Origin: Tolypocladium sp. Sup5 PDA-1
Lineage: Eukaryota; Ascomycota; Sordariomycetes; Hypocreales; Ophiocordycipitaceae
Reading direction: 5' to 3'
Assembly (NCBI GenBank): GCA_000750105.3
Contig: JPHH03000009.1
Location: 620,001-684,000, forward strand
Length of the DNA: 64,000 nt
The position numbers and the translations under genes were made by a program. Under the pieces are notes generated by a model. The model saw nothing but the letters and a program-made list of their open reading frames with translations, searched no databases and was not told where the DNA came from. Below are positions 45,201 through 55,337 of this stretch, in pieces. Numbering within the stretch: the first letter of the stretch is position 1; each line of letters starts with the position of its first letter.

Positions 45201-46654
45201 TTATAGCCTCGAAGACATGGCCTCTGAGGTTGGCCGCAGCGCACAAGTCACCTCCTCCGCGACAGCCCTCCCCGATGCCAGCGCACCCTCCACGTGCCCC
45301 CTCCACACGTAACTCGTTTCTGCGCCGGCGAAGAACACACTTCCCTCTGGCTGCCACTGATCCCGCTCCAAGTTGCGCAGGTTGGCGGCAGGGACAGCCA
45401 GGCAGGTTGGTGCCGACGACAACATATCGGCATGCTGGTCAAGATCCTCAACCTCAAATGGCGTAGGCAGGCTGTCGCCAAAGATGGCCTCGACGTGGCT
45501 GAGAAGGGCTTGCTGTCTCTCGCCCTCCATCATCTGCCAAAGTTCTCTCCCGGACTCGCCGGCGACGAAACACGTCAACGTGTAAAAGCCGTCGTCGCGC
45601 GATGTTTCCTTGATCATCGAAATGGGTCCAGCCAGCCCCTGGGCATGGCCGGACAGCCCTCGCTCCCGCCACCACGGCTTCCCGTACAACAAAGCTATCC
45701 TCCTGGAGAAGCCAATCTTGGCACTTTCCAGGAGACACTGCTTGTCCTCGCTCAGCTCAGGGGCAATCTCCATAGTCGTGCACTGTGCCGTTCCCGCGAG
45801 GATGACCTTTGTGCACTGGAACACATCGCCTGATTGCGTGGTCACGACGACCTTGTTCCCAGACGTCTGGTCGATGCGCTCCACGACCTGCGAGAGACGC
45901 ACCGACCCCGTCTGCAGACGCGCCGCAAGTTCTTCGCACAGTCGCTCAGCGCCCCCTGCCACGCGCAGGCTCTGCTCGCGGCGCATATCGGAAAGAACCT
46001 GGAGCAGGCCCCCCGCGCATTTGCAGTGTAGGAGAAAGTACAGCGCACTGACGTCCTTGGAACCGAGGCCGAATATGGTGGACGCCCACAAGTTGGCGAG
46101 TTTCTGGACGATGGGCGTAGCGCCTTGGGACACGGCGAGTTCGTGGACGGTCATGGCGCCGTAGTTTGGCAGCAGCTGCGCGGGGCGGTTGACGTCGACT
46201 CTCTGGGAGAGCTCCTCGAGGTTGTCTCGTACGCGGATGAATGATCGGTGGTCGTCCTCGCTGAGCTGTAATCAGTCGTTAGCAACACCTTTCGGCGTAT
46301 GGTGTTGGATGGTAAACGTACATTCGGGGTGCCATCAGCCTGGGATGCGCCGAGTCCTTCGACCACGTCCTTGCCCTCGCCATTCTGCTGCTCAACGTCG
46401 AGCCCCAAGCCCCGTGCCAGTTCCGCAACTCGAGGGTGGTTGGCAGCGTTGAAGTAGTCGTCTCCAGAAACAGAGCAACCGATGCGATCCCGCGCCTCGA
46501 GAACCAGGCACGTCGCGCCCGCCCTCTGGAGATTGTACGCGGCTTGCAGGCCGCTGGGGCCGGCGCCGACGACAATCACCTGGGCCGATCGCCTCTGGTG
46601 AGACGGGAGGCCGCGGGGCGTGTATGTGGAAGCCATGTCTTGAACAGCGGCCAT
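45201..46654 (-). CDS. Flavin-containing amine oxidase (monoamine-oxidase-like)
   Basis: Exons 46322-46654 and 45201-46265 on minus give 465 residues. The Rossmann FAD motif is VIVVGAGPSGLQAAYNL (about 26-42) followed by LVLEARDRIG. Amine oxidases then read GGRV; here it is RIGCSVSG, so the conserved GGR doublet is altered. Later motifs fit: ALYFLLHCKCAG, RVAGGAERLCEELA, VILAGTAQCTTMEIAP (usually A-x-P), the FSRRIALLYGKPWW segment and the C-terminal FAD motif VFFAGAETSYVWRGHVEGALASGRAVAEEV. The enzyme should oxidise a primary or secondary amine to the imine with release of peroxide. Length matches the family. Substrate unknown. No peroxisomal -SKL is present; the terminus is -SSRL. Confidence 0.87.
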
Positions 46655-47221
46655 GATGGATGTCGACAGCTGTGCTTGCTGGAGTCTAGGCGACGTCGGG
46701 GCTGTAAGTGTCGTCGACGAGCTGCTCCTTCTCCCAATTGGTTCGAGAAGTCCGCGACAGGCAATCAATCGAGTCTCAGAGTCAGGTCCAAACAATCTCA
46801 ACGAGACTCCAAAATTTGCACAGCAACAAGGTGGGCTTCGAGTTTCACGACAACAGCCAAGGCAGTGGAGAGCGTGGCTTATCGATATAGAAATTTCGGG
46901 AACTCGGGATTGGCCTCCGCGGCCGCCGAGCTTCGGCAACAGTGACAGGTCTCCGCAAGTCGGGCCACTGGAGATCGTGGCATTGGTGGGATTCGCGCCC
47001 CGGATTCAGCACCGGCCCCACATAGTTCTCCGGCCGGCGGTTGGTCCCGATGACGATGTCGCGCGGAAGCCGATGTCGTTGTCGTGCTTGTCACGAAAAT
47101 GCAACTATTAGCAAACAGAAGCTGCAGACATATTGTGCGGCCCTTTGGATCTCCACTTCATGTAAATATTGAAATCCAGGAAATGAAGCTATACACTTAC
47201 ACCAAAGTCGTAGACTTCCCA
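46655..47221. other. Intergenic region
   Basis: About 570 bp upstream of the amine oxidase. A minus-strand stretch near 46960-47060 reads plausibly as coding (TNRRPENYVGPVLNPG) but is broken and unidentified. No intact gene. Confidence 0.45.
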
Positions 47222-47660
47222 CTACAGCAACGTCCTCCTCCATAGCTTCTCCTCCTCCAGCCACAGTCGCGTGCTCGCCGGCTTGTTCATCATGTGCCCC
47301 TCGCCCTCCACCAAGACAACCCCAACATGGCGGCCCTTTTCCCCGAGCGCGTCGGCAATCAGCGTGGCCTGCTCGTACGGCACCACAGAATCGGCCAGGC
47401 CGTGCAGAAGCACCAGCGGCGATTTGACCTCGTCGACGTGGTAGACCGCGCTGCGCTCGGGGAGCACGAGCGCCGGCGTGTAGTTGGACTCCAGCTTCTG
47501 CGCCTTGGTGTCAAACTTTTCAGGTCGCTGATGCCGCAGATGCGGAGCCCGCCCGCAAGTCGATCAAGGTCCAGCTTCTGAGGGCCCACGACGTTGACGT
47601 ACAAGACAACTTCAGATCCGAGAACAGCCAGGCCGAAGCTCAGTGGATGCACAAGAAAAA
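47222..47660 (-). pseudogene. C-terminal fragment of an S9 (prolyl-oligopeptidase-type) peptidase
   Basis: The last 81 codons read KSPLVLLHGLADSVVPYEQA and VVLVEGEGHMM, matching the C-terminal Asp and His loops of S9 alpha/beta-hydrolase peptidases (LLIHGLADxVVP, EGEGHGF). Upstream, LRICGISDLKS is joined to FDTKAQKLESNYTPALVLPERS only after a frame shift near 47515. The nucleophile region (GxSxGG) and the whole propeller are absent: about 140 of some 650-700 residues survive. It is therefore a truncated, frame-shifted relic. Confidence 0.78.
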
Positions 47661-48161
47661 GTACATGTTTTTTAACCCAAGATGACGGCGTCCAAGCAGT
47701 TTAGCAGTTAAATCTCAGGCGCACTGGTTGCAGCCGTTGAGCTTCCCCACCCGCGAAATGCACTGGAGAAGAGGGGGGTTCCAATGTCTGCCAGTATCTG
47801 ACGTGATGCTGCGAAAGCACCTATGCACAGTACTCATCAAAAGCTCAAGCTCGTCCTGTCGAGAATTGATCGCAGGCGGTGCAGTGCTCCATTGCCAAAC
47901 TGAGCGTTTATTGGTCGCCGCCTCGCAAGCTGCCCTCACCGAGAGACGGGCGGGTATCGGACTCCAGACCTTGAATTACCCAAACGGGCAGGCGGGCGGC
48001 TGTGACCGCAACGGCGGGCGGGTATACGTTAACCAACCAGTGGACCATGGGGTACCTGACCCGCTTCAACGACTCCGGGGACGCGTAACCCGTCACCGTC
48101 ACCATCAGGAGGCCGTCCCGCCCAGACGGTCTCATCTCATCATCAACACCAGCAACCCACA
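47661..48161. other. Intergenic region, hydrolase promoter
   Basis: About 500 bp with no gene; it holds the promoter and leader of the TAP-like hydrolase. Confidence 0.5.
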
Positions 48162-50279
48162 ATGGCGGCGATGGAAAAGGCACCGCTCGTAGACGTGCCC
48201 GCGCCCGCACCCTCGCAGCCGCCGCGAAAGAGGAGCTCCTGGCTTGTCAAGGTAGCATGCGTAGCGGGCTTCATTTGCCTCTCCAGCCTTTACTACAGGC
48301 CCGAGTGGAAGCCGTGGAAGCCTCACCGGTGCCACGGGCGAGGCTCGCCGTACGGCAAGCTCCCAGAGCCCAACGACCCGTTCCGCTTCATCCCGTGCAC
48401 GGATGCGACGCTGCCGCCGGCGCTCGACGATGCGCACCCTGAGCGAAGCTGGGCGAAGCTGTTTGACCCCAACCCGGAGCACTGGAGCTGGGGCAGCGCC
48501 AGTACGCATGAGCACCCTCACGACCACCCTCACGATCATCCCCACGAGCATGGCGACCATCACCACCACCGTGGCACCCACCACGGTCGTCACCACCGCG
48601 ACCCGTACGCCGGGCGTGGCATCTACCTATGTGGCTACCTCGACGTCCCGCTCGACTACACCAACAAGTCGGACCCGCGCATCGCTCGCCTGGCCGTGAC
48701 CAAGTACCAGGTCTCTGGCCTTGCCCATCGCCGCCGCCACCGCCACCGCCAAGACCATGACGGACCCGAGCCAAGCGCCGGGCGCAAGAGCGAGCGCACC
48801 ATTGTCATCGAGCCCGGCGGCCCCGGGGGCAGCGGCACCTCCATGGCCTGGAGGGCTTCCGAGGAAGTCACCAAGCGCCTGAGCGACGGCAAATACGACG
48901 TCTTGGGATGGGACCCTCGCGGCGTCAACGCCTCGCTGCCCGCCGTTTCCTGCTTCCCCTACGACGCCGACCGCGACCACTGGACCCTCAGGGCCGGCCA
49001 GTACCGCGAGGTTTCGCCGTCGCCCCGAGCGCAGCTGGAGTTTGTGGACGCTATGAGCGATGCCGTCTTCAACGCGTGCCATCAGATTCACGGCGACTTG
49101 GGCCGCTTCGTCTCTACCGCCTTCGTGGCGCGCGACCTGGAGGAAATTCGCCTCGCCATGGGCGAGGATGAACTTACTGGATATCTCGTCAGCTACGGGA
49201 CTGGCATTGGTCAGACCTACGCGAATATTTTCCCGGAAAATGTGGGTAGGATGATATTGGATGGAGTTGAGTATGTGAGAGACCACCGTCTAGTCGGGGG
49301 CTTTGGCTGGACCGCTCTCGACAACGTGACTGATGCGTGGCACGACGGCTTCCTGGGCGAGTGCATCAACGCTGGTCCGGACCACTGCGCTCTCGCCAAG
49401 CCTGTCGACAAACATCCCGTCACCCTCGATGGCCTGCAGGCACGCATTGAGGCGCTGGTCAAGTCTCTCATCAAGCGCCCCATCCCCGGATACACCGACT
49501 TTAGCGGCCCTTCGCTCATCACCTACTCAGCCCTCGTGCAGGCCATCTACGGAGCGCTCTACAACGCCAAGAGTTGGCCGTCGCTTGCCGAGATGCTCTT
49601 CGAGCTCGAGGCTGGAAACTCGACCCTTGCCGCCGAAATGCTGGAACGCTCTTGGGAGTACGACCCTACGCTGCCATCTCCGCCCAACAAGCGGCCGAGC
49701 TCGGACGAGCTCGGACAGCTGGTCATCTGCGCCGATTCATACGACGCCCCCGACCCGCCCGGGGGGATCAAGTGGTGGGAGTCTCTTTGGGGTAATATGA
49801 CCAGCGCCTCGTGGATCTCGGGTAATTCCCGCTTCGCCAACGTCTTCCCCTGCCGGCACTTCCTGGAATACTGGGAGCCCGCGGAGGTTTACCGCGGCTC
49901 CTTGAACAGCACACTCAAGAACCCCGTTCTACTCATCGCGGAGACGTACGACCCGGCCACGCCGCTGCGCAACGGCAGGCGGCTACTCAAGGAGATGGGA
50001 AGGAACGCTCGCCTCGTCGCGCACCACGGCTACGGCCACTCGTCCAGGGACACGTCCGACTGCACGGACGCGATTGCGAGGGCCTTTATTCTAGAGGGTA
50101 CGTTGCCGGATGAGCAAGAGACGGCTTGCTTTGCGAATGAAAAGCCGTATCTGTATGGTGTCAAGAAGGACGAGGTCGCTTCTGCGGCCCAGGCGAGGGA
50201 CCCCGTCGAGGTCTGGAATGAGCACCTGGCAGAGCTGGCTGTCCTCAACCCGAGGCTGCTGCCGAGAAAGGGCATGTAA
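48162..50279 (+). CDS. Membrane-anchored TAP-like alpha/beta hydrolase with His-rich insert
   Basis: An intronless gene of 705 residues. A short cytosolic N-terminus with basic PRKRSS precedes one membrane helix (about 27-45), giving a type II anchor. Hydrolase motifs are IVIEPGGPGGSGTSMAW (oxyanion region), VLGWDPRGVNAS, nucleophile loop GYLVSYGTGIGQTYANIFP, FPCRHFLEYW, and the TAP C-terminal part NPVLLIAETYDPATPLRNGRRL (acid) and LVAHHGYGHSS (His). The family contains tripeptidyl aminopeptidases and proteinases of the SlpD/SlpE type. A histidine-rich stretch at about 116-146, around HEHPHDHPHDHPHEHG, sits before the catalytic domain and could bind Zn, Ni or Cu. Multiple Cys suggest an extracytosolic enzyme. 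The substrate is unknown. Confidence 0.88.
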   Translation: MAAMEKAPLVDVPAPAPSQPPRKRSSWLVKVACVAGFICLSSLYYRPEWKPWKPHRCHGRGSPYGKLPEPNDPFRFIPCTDATLPPALDDAHPERSWAKLFDPNPEHWSWGSASTHEHPHDHPHDHPHEHGDHHHHRGTHHGRHHRDPYAGRGIYLCGYLDVPLDYTNKSDPRIARLAVTKYQVSGLAHRRRHRHRQDHDGPEPSAGRKSERTIVIEPGGPGGSGTSMAWRASEEVTKRLSDGKYDVLGWDPRGVNASLPAVSCFPYDADRDHWTLRAGQYREVSPSPRAQLEFVDAMSDAVFNACHQIHGDLGRFVSTAFVARDLEEIRLAMGEDELTGYLVSYGTGIGQTYANIFPENVGRMILDGVEYVRDHRLVGGFGWTALDNVTDAWHDGFLGECINAGPDHCALAKPVDKHPVTLDGLQARIEALVKSLIKRPIPGYTDFSGPSLITYSALVQAIYGALYNAKSWPSLAEMLFELEAGNSTLAAEMLERSWEYDPTLPSPPNKRPSSDELGQLVICADSYDAPDPPGGIKWWESLWGNMTSASWISGNSRFANVFPCRHFLEYWEPAEVYRGSLNSTLKNPVLLIAETYDPATPLRNGRRLLKEMGRNARLVAHHGYGHSSRDTSDCTDAIARAFILEGTLPDEQETACFANEKPYLYGVKKDEVASAAQARDPVEVWNEHLAELAVLNPRLLPRKGM

Positions 50280-50868
50280 GGGGTGGGCGGAGGGTGTTGG
50301 ATAAAATTGTCGTTTCCCTCGCAGTGGCTTCAAGTTAGGTTGTCACGATTTAAGCCTCGCATATAATGCCCATGTCTTGGAGTGAAATTCGATAGCATTT
50401 TACTATAGTTATGAATACAGCGACTCACAAGTTTGTATAAGCCAAGAGGTCCTGAACCCGGCGGACGCGGAAGGTTCAGGAATCGGGTTTGGGGTCGTGT
50501 GTCGTGTTTGACGACTTTGCGGCTACTCAGACGAAGCAGGAGAAGTTCCGGGATACAGGCAGTTTCAGCGAATGGTATATTATGTAATTTCTGCATAGGG
50601 ACTCGGGGAGCTCCTGAAGACAAATAATAGCAAGTCGCATCTCTTGCCTGTCGATGCGAATACGAGCTGTTGGTTCAGGCCGGCCCAAGAAGTGGAGAGC
50701 TGTCAGCAACCCGGATTAGTTCCCACCTGCCCCGTCTCACATCTGTCGCATCACCTAGACCTTGCAATATTCGACGACCTCGTCACTCAAACACGGTACG
50801 TCATCCTTACTTTGACATAACTCTATCGATTACCAGCAACATCTCCGGGGGACCCCCACTCTGCTACC
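50280..50868. other. Intergenic region, no gene seen
   Basis: About 590 bp between the hydrolase and a small membrane protein; nothing recognised beyond expected 3' UTR and promoter. Confidence 0.5.
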
Positions 50869-51237
50869 ATGGGCTGGCTCTTACCCCTGACCCTCATCGT
50901 CCTCACCGTCGTCGCCAACTTCTCCCAAGAATCCGCCAACAGGGCCGAGGCCAACGTCTTGGTTTTACCGCTCTTCGCATTCACCGGCGGCATCTGCGCG
51001 CACCTCTTCTGCCGCTTCTTCATGGAACCCAAGTACGGCGTGCCCAGCCTGCCGGTGGGCCTTGCGGGCGCGGCCGTCACCGCGGCCGTCCTGATGTTCG
51101 GGGTGTTTGACTTTGGGCCCGAGGAGTGGACGTACATGGCGCAGCTGCCGGGGAATGTCGTGTCCGGCAGTGTCAGTATAGCGAGGTGTCTCTGGGGCCT
51201 TCATGTTGCAGGACCGTCGGGGCAAGGTGATTTGTGA
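50869..51237 (+). CDS. Small membrane protein, unknown function
   Basis: 122 residues from ATG at 50869. There are three hydrophobic segments: an N-terminal one (GWLLPLTLIVLTVVANF) that could be a signal anchor, a second (VLVLPLFAFTGGICAHLF) and a third (GLAGAAVTAAVLMFGVF). No family is recognised. The C-terminal 20 residues, after GNVVSGSVSIAR, look less coding-like and a spliced alternative end is possible. It lies between the TAP-like hydrolase (same strand) and the Egh16-like gene (opposite strand, convergent). It is plausible because composition and hydrophobic pattern are coherent, but unproven. Confidence 0.55.
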   Translation: MGWLLPLTLIVLTVVANFSQESANRAEANVLVLPLFAFTGGICAHLFCRFFMEPKYGVPSLPVGLAGAAVTAAVLMFGVFDFGPEEWTYMAQLPGNVVSGSVSIARCLWGLHVAGPSGQGDL

Positions 51238-51581
51238 GGGCAGCCGGGATCCAGGTTAGGGCATCGGTAGTGAGGCACGGTACATGTGATATCGTATACA
51301 GGTATGTTCATGAGGTCGAACCTGGCACTTCGATCCGGATGAATCCTGTGCTGTATGGATTCAACTAGAAATAGATGTATGCTGACAGTTCTCAGAACAG
51401 AGCAGTGGGATATGCATCGTCACGGACACTCGGTCACCAAGGTCTGGTGCAAAGTAGAAGAAATACCGCCATATTAAATTCATCAGCTATATCACAGCAC
51501 AGCCACGGCCTGCTCCAGCAGTCCCTGTTTCCTCCCCCGGCTCCCGCATGAGAAAGCACTCGGTTCGAACCGGCCCGCCGC
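51238..51581. other. Convergent 3' spacer
   Basis: 344 bp between convergent genes; no gene seen. Confidence 0.5.
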
Positions 51582-52421
51582 TTAGGCGGTGAACTCGACG
51601 GCGCGCTTGTCCTGGGCGTTTTGGTTGTTGTTGTTGCCCTTGGCGGCCTTTCCGGCGTTGCCAGCATTGCCAGCATTGCCAGCATTGCCAGCATTGCCCT
51701 TGCCAGCCTTTCCGGCGCCGCCAGCAGCGGGAGTGGCAGGGGCAGTGCCAGCAGGAGGAGCAGCACCGCCAGCGGGAGGAGCAGCGCCGCCAGCAGGGGG
51801 GGCAGCAGCGGCACCGGCCATCTGGACGGGCACGACGCCGCCAAAGGGACCAGCACGGGCCGGGTTCTGGCAGCGGACCATGCAGACGTTGTTCTCGCCG
51901 GCGACGGTGCCAGTGCACTGCTGGTTGGCGGGGATGGCCACCTTGAGCGGGTGGTCAGCCGTGTTACCCGCGTTGTTCCGGCCGCGCGCGTTGCCGTCGA
52001 CGTTCTGGGTGACCTGGATGTTCTCCCACGACTGGGCCGTGCCGTCGGCGTTGATCATGCAGGTGTAGGGACCGGCGCCGTCGGCGTTGACCTGGTGCAG
52101 CGTCATGGTGAGCTCGCCGCCCGGCGTCACCTGGGGGAGCTTGTCGCCAGTCTCGGCCATGATCGCCGTCGTGCCCGACTCGACGCTGTTGGCGCCGGCT
52201 CCAACGGTCTCGCCGGCCGTCTCGGCCGACGCGCCGCGGAAGCGGGTGGCGTCCTGCTGGAAGGGGTTCCGGCGAGTGCCGTCACGGGGCGTGCTGGTGT
52301 CGACGCCGAGGGCCATGCCGGAGCCGCCAGCGTTGCCGACGGCGTTGGTGATGACGCTGTGGCCAGCCACGAGCTGGGCGGCCAGGAGGGCCGAGGTGGC
52401 GAGGATGGACTTGAGAGACAT
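51582..52421 (-). CDS. Egh16/GAS1-like secreted protein (DUF3129)
   Basis: A single-exon gene of 279 residues from ATG at 52419-52421. A signal peptide (about 1-20, ending LVAG) is followed by HSVITNAVGNAGGSGMALGVD, the start typical of the appressorium-specific Egh16/GAS1 family. Core elements follow: GTTAIMAETGDKLPQVTPGGELTMTLHQVN, GAGPYTCMIN, ENIQVTQNVDG and CTGTVAGENNVCMVRCQNPA. The family is secreted and linked to penetration structures in plant and insect pathogens. After about residue 200 the protein becomes low-complexity: repeats of PPAGGA and then of GNA, encoded by a 9 bp tandem unit. The C-terminal repeats are likely variable in length. Function at the molecular level is unknown for the family. 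Confidence 0.9.
   Translation of the reverse strand: MSLKSILATSALLAAQLVAGHSVITNAVGNAGGSGMALGVDTSTPRDGTRRNPFQQDATRFRGASAETAGETVGAGANSVESGTTAIMAETGDKLPQVTPGGELTMTLHQVNADGAGPYTCMINADGTAQSWENIQVTQNVDGNARGRNNAGNTADHPLKVAIPANQQCTGTVAGENNVCMVRCQNPARAGPFGGVVPVQMAGAAAAPPAGGAAPPAGGAAPPAGTAPATPAAGGAGKAGKGNAGNAGNAGNAGNAGKAAKGNNNNQNAQDKRAVEFTA
51658..51700. repeat. 9 bp tandem repeat coding Gly-Asn-Ala
   Basis: About four to five copies of a 9 bp unit (ccagcattg on the plus strand) inside the Egh16-like gene; each encodes Gly-Asn-Ala on minus. Confidence 0.85.
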
Positions 52422-55337
52422 GGTCTGTGGAGCGACGGGGAATCAAGTGGCAACAGGTGATGGGCGATGTATGAAAAGAGACTGTCGAGACCTGGCCGGC
52501 AGGAGAGTTGTCAAGGAATTAGACCACGAGGGTTCTTGGAGAAGAGAAGACGCAAAGTGAAGAGAGGAGTGAGAGCTGTTGTGATGAGGCTGGTGATGAG
52601 GGCGAGTCAAGAACGGCGAACGAAGCCATCGCTTTATACTCGAGCCGTCTCGGCCGTCCACGACGGGCTCTGCTTCCCCCTTCGCGGACTCGCGAGAGAT
52701 CAGCAAGGTCAACGAAACACCTCAGTCCAAACCCGTGCTTGCCCCGGTCCCGTCCTCCATGCCTCTCCGGCCACAGCACAGCACAGCGCCGCGGCGAAGC
52801 ACAGCCCTAGCGCCTCTCGCCAGGGTCCCGGAAGGCCTCGCTGCCAGGGAACATGAAGCGATCGTGAGCCTCGACGGCCGGGCCCTCATTGGCCGCATGA
52901 TCGCCAGAGATCAGTCGAAACGCCGCCCATCCCCCGCGGCGCGCGCGACTGCGCAGCGCGACCGGCCAGCGCCGTGACGCCTGCGGTTTCAAGGGCCCAT
53001 GCCCTCGCTGTCTGTGCCTCGCGGGCTGTCGGCGGCGGCGGCGGTGGACAGCGGGACAGGGGATGGGGAGGGAGACAGAAGTGCCCACCGCGTCGCCGGG
53101 CGGAGCGATGTTGGCCGTCGGCACTTGGAGAAGGTGTGGCGGAGCGTCTAAAACAAGGGTAACTTTAGAGTTGCACTGCAGCTAAAAGAGGGCCATGAGG
53201 TTGCGGCTGCCCTGGGCAGGAGGCGTCGTGGTGTTTGGGGTGCGAGGTTGGCGTCCAGCCTTGCACTGGTGGGCCGCACCAAGAAGACGCCCGTGCTCGG
53301 ATGCCATCGCGGAGCCCCCTTGAACCTGACACAACCTGCAACGCCGTGCCCCCAGCCGCTGTCATAGGGAAAAAGAGCATCCATGGAATACGTGAAATTT
53401 CAGTATCTCCGACTCCGACAATAGTCCGTCTCATATTCCCAACCATGGATCTCGGCCGAAAACGTCAAGTCTAGTCCGTCATGCTCGAGCACCCGGAGCA
53501 GTCTCAAGCTGGCATCCGCCCCCTACTCAAGCCCAGGCAAGCCCTGCCGAGAGAGGAGCCGTCTTCATTCAGCTCGCATTTGCCTCTGCTCCTTTGTGCG
53601 GGCACTCAATATTTCCCCATGTTTTGCTCGCCAGCGTGGCCACCGCCCAGCCTCGACCGTGTCGCAGCCATGTGGCGCCTCCACCCAGACCGCCGCCCAG
53701 GAGTCGCGGGCACGATCTACCCGCGCTTGGGAATCCCCCGTGGCCCACGATCCGTGATTCCAAGAACGAAGCGCTTCCCCCCCCGTCGGCGATCGCATGA
53801 CTCGGCGGTGATCGAAACGTAGTGGCCATGTTAGTAAATCACTGGTCGCTTCGTGCTGAGGAGTCGCCGCCCTTGGACGGGGGCCGCGATGGACGCAGCC
53901 AATCGGCCGGCGAACCCTTTTGGACATTCCTCGCAGGCTTCGGGCGTGGTTACCGACGGAAGCCTCCCATCCTCCGAGAAGTGGCGGCAAGGCTCAACGG
54001 CTGTTCCAGGGAATGCCAAATACCATCTCCCGACGTGAAAGGCCTACATGTTTGGGATGCTCGCGTGAAACCGCCGGTGCTCAGCTCGCACGAGATGCCT
54101 CGGAGCCGCATGCTGCTCTGCCTTTGTTATCCTGTATCCGCAGGCCCAAGACGATCCGTAAAGTGAAAAACGAGCGCAAACAATGTTGATCCCTGTGCGT
54201 GACGTGTGATGTGCACGATGATCGTCTGCGCAGGACGATCCCCTCTCACGTTTCCAAGGAGCAGTGGTTCACAATTCCTCACTAACATATTTACATTGCT
54301 ACACGGCCCAGCGGTTGCTACCATGGGAATCTGCGTACCTATGGGGCAAATTGATACCCCGATAAATTAACAATGCCGATACGGTGGCGTGCGCTGACAA
54401 GTAGACTGACACTGACGTGGAACGGACGAGGTTCGGACATGAGTAGAGTTAAGTAAGGTATGCTTAATAATTTGAGACTGACAACTGACATACGGAGCAC
54501 ACACGCAGCGTTTCAAAGCCGTGTGCTGCGGCGACCAAGTCTGGCTTCTCAATAGCAAATGCAGTCCGCGACGACGGTCCAGAACGGCGCATAGCCCCAA
54601 TAGCAATTAGGAAATTTTCCTTGTGGAAGTTGTATGTCGTGACTTCATGTTGGGAGCCCAGTTGGAACCTACCTGCAGGCCTCTCACCGTTGACCGTACA
54701 CTCCTTGCGCCTGAGAAATCATGAAGCGCAAGCCACTCCCACTTCCTGTCTATTAGTCCAAGTAAACCGTCCTGGTATTCAACTCGCTGCAGGTAAGTGG
54801 AAACTCGAAATTGCATCAGCCGTCTGCACAAGTGCACGGCAGGCTCATCGCGTCATCATAAACATACGTCATCGCGGCCATTTGGTACAAACCGAAGGTC
54901 GTCGTGACACTCGTCAACATGACCGAGAAAGAAAGAATGCGAGCTCAAATGCCCATTTGGGTGGACGCCCGTGACCGTATGGGGCTGTCGAAACGCCGAT
55001 GCCGGGTCAGTCAACACCAACCCACCTGACCGCCTCGGGTCGTGATGCGGCTGGCCACTCGCATCGGTCATGTTCACCCAAGTCTAAATGAAGCGAAAAT
55101 TGTACTCACCATGGGCACCAAAACAGGGCCGGCGTCGTCGTATTTGACTCCCGTGAGCCCGTGAGCCCGAGGCTCCGGGAGGCTCATCCCATCGGCGGCT
55201 GACGGAACATCAAAGTCATCGTTCGCTTCACCATGACATCACTATACGGCCAACAAGGCATTGTCTGAATCGTTAGTCATAAGATACAAGATATGTACAG
55301 GTAGGTTCACATATATACAGCTTGCTTGCCCCCAATG
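52422..55337. other. Gene-poor interval
   Basis: About 2.9 kb with no gene I can support. The left end is the promoter and leader of the Egh16-like gene. Frames of 80-140 codons occur on both strands around 52700-54100 because the DNA is GC-rich, but none shows a domain, signal peptide or stable composition. Confidence 0.5.

Noticed and set aside
52467..54189. Several 80-140 codon frames
   Set aside because: No start context, signal peptide or domain; consistent with chance frames in GC-rich DNA.
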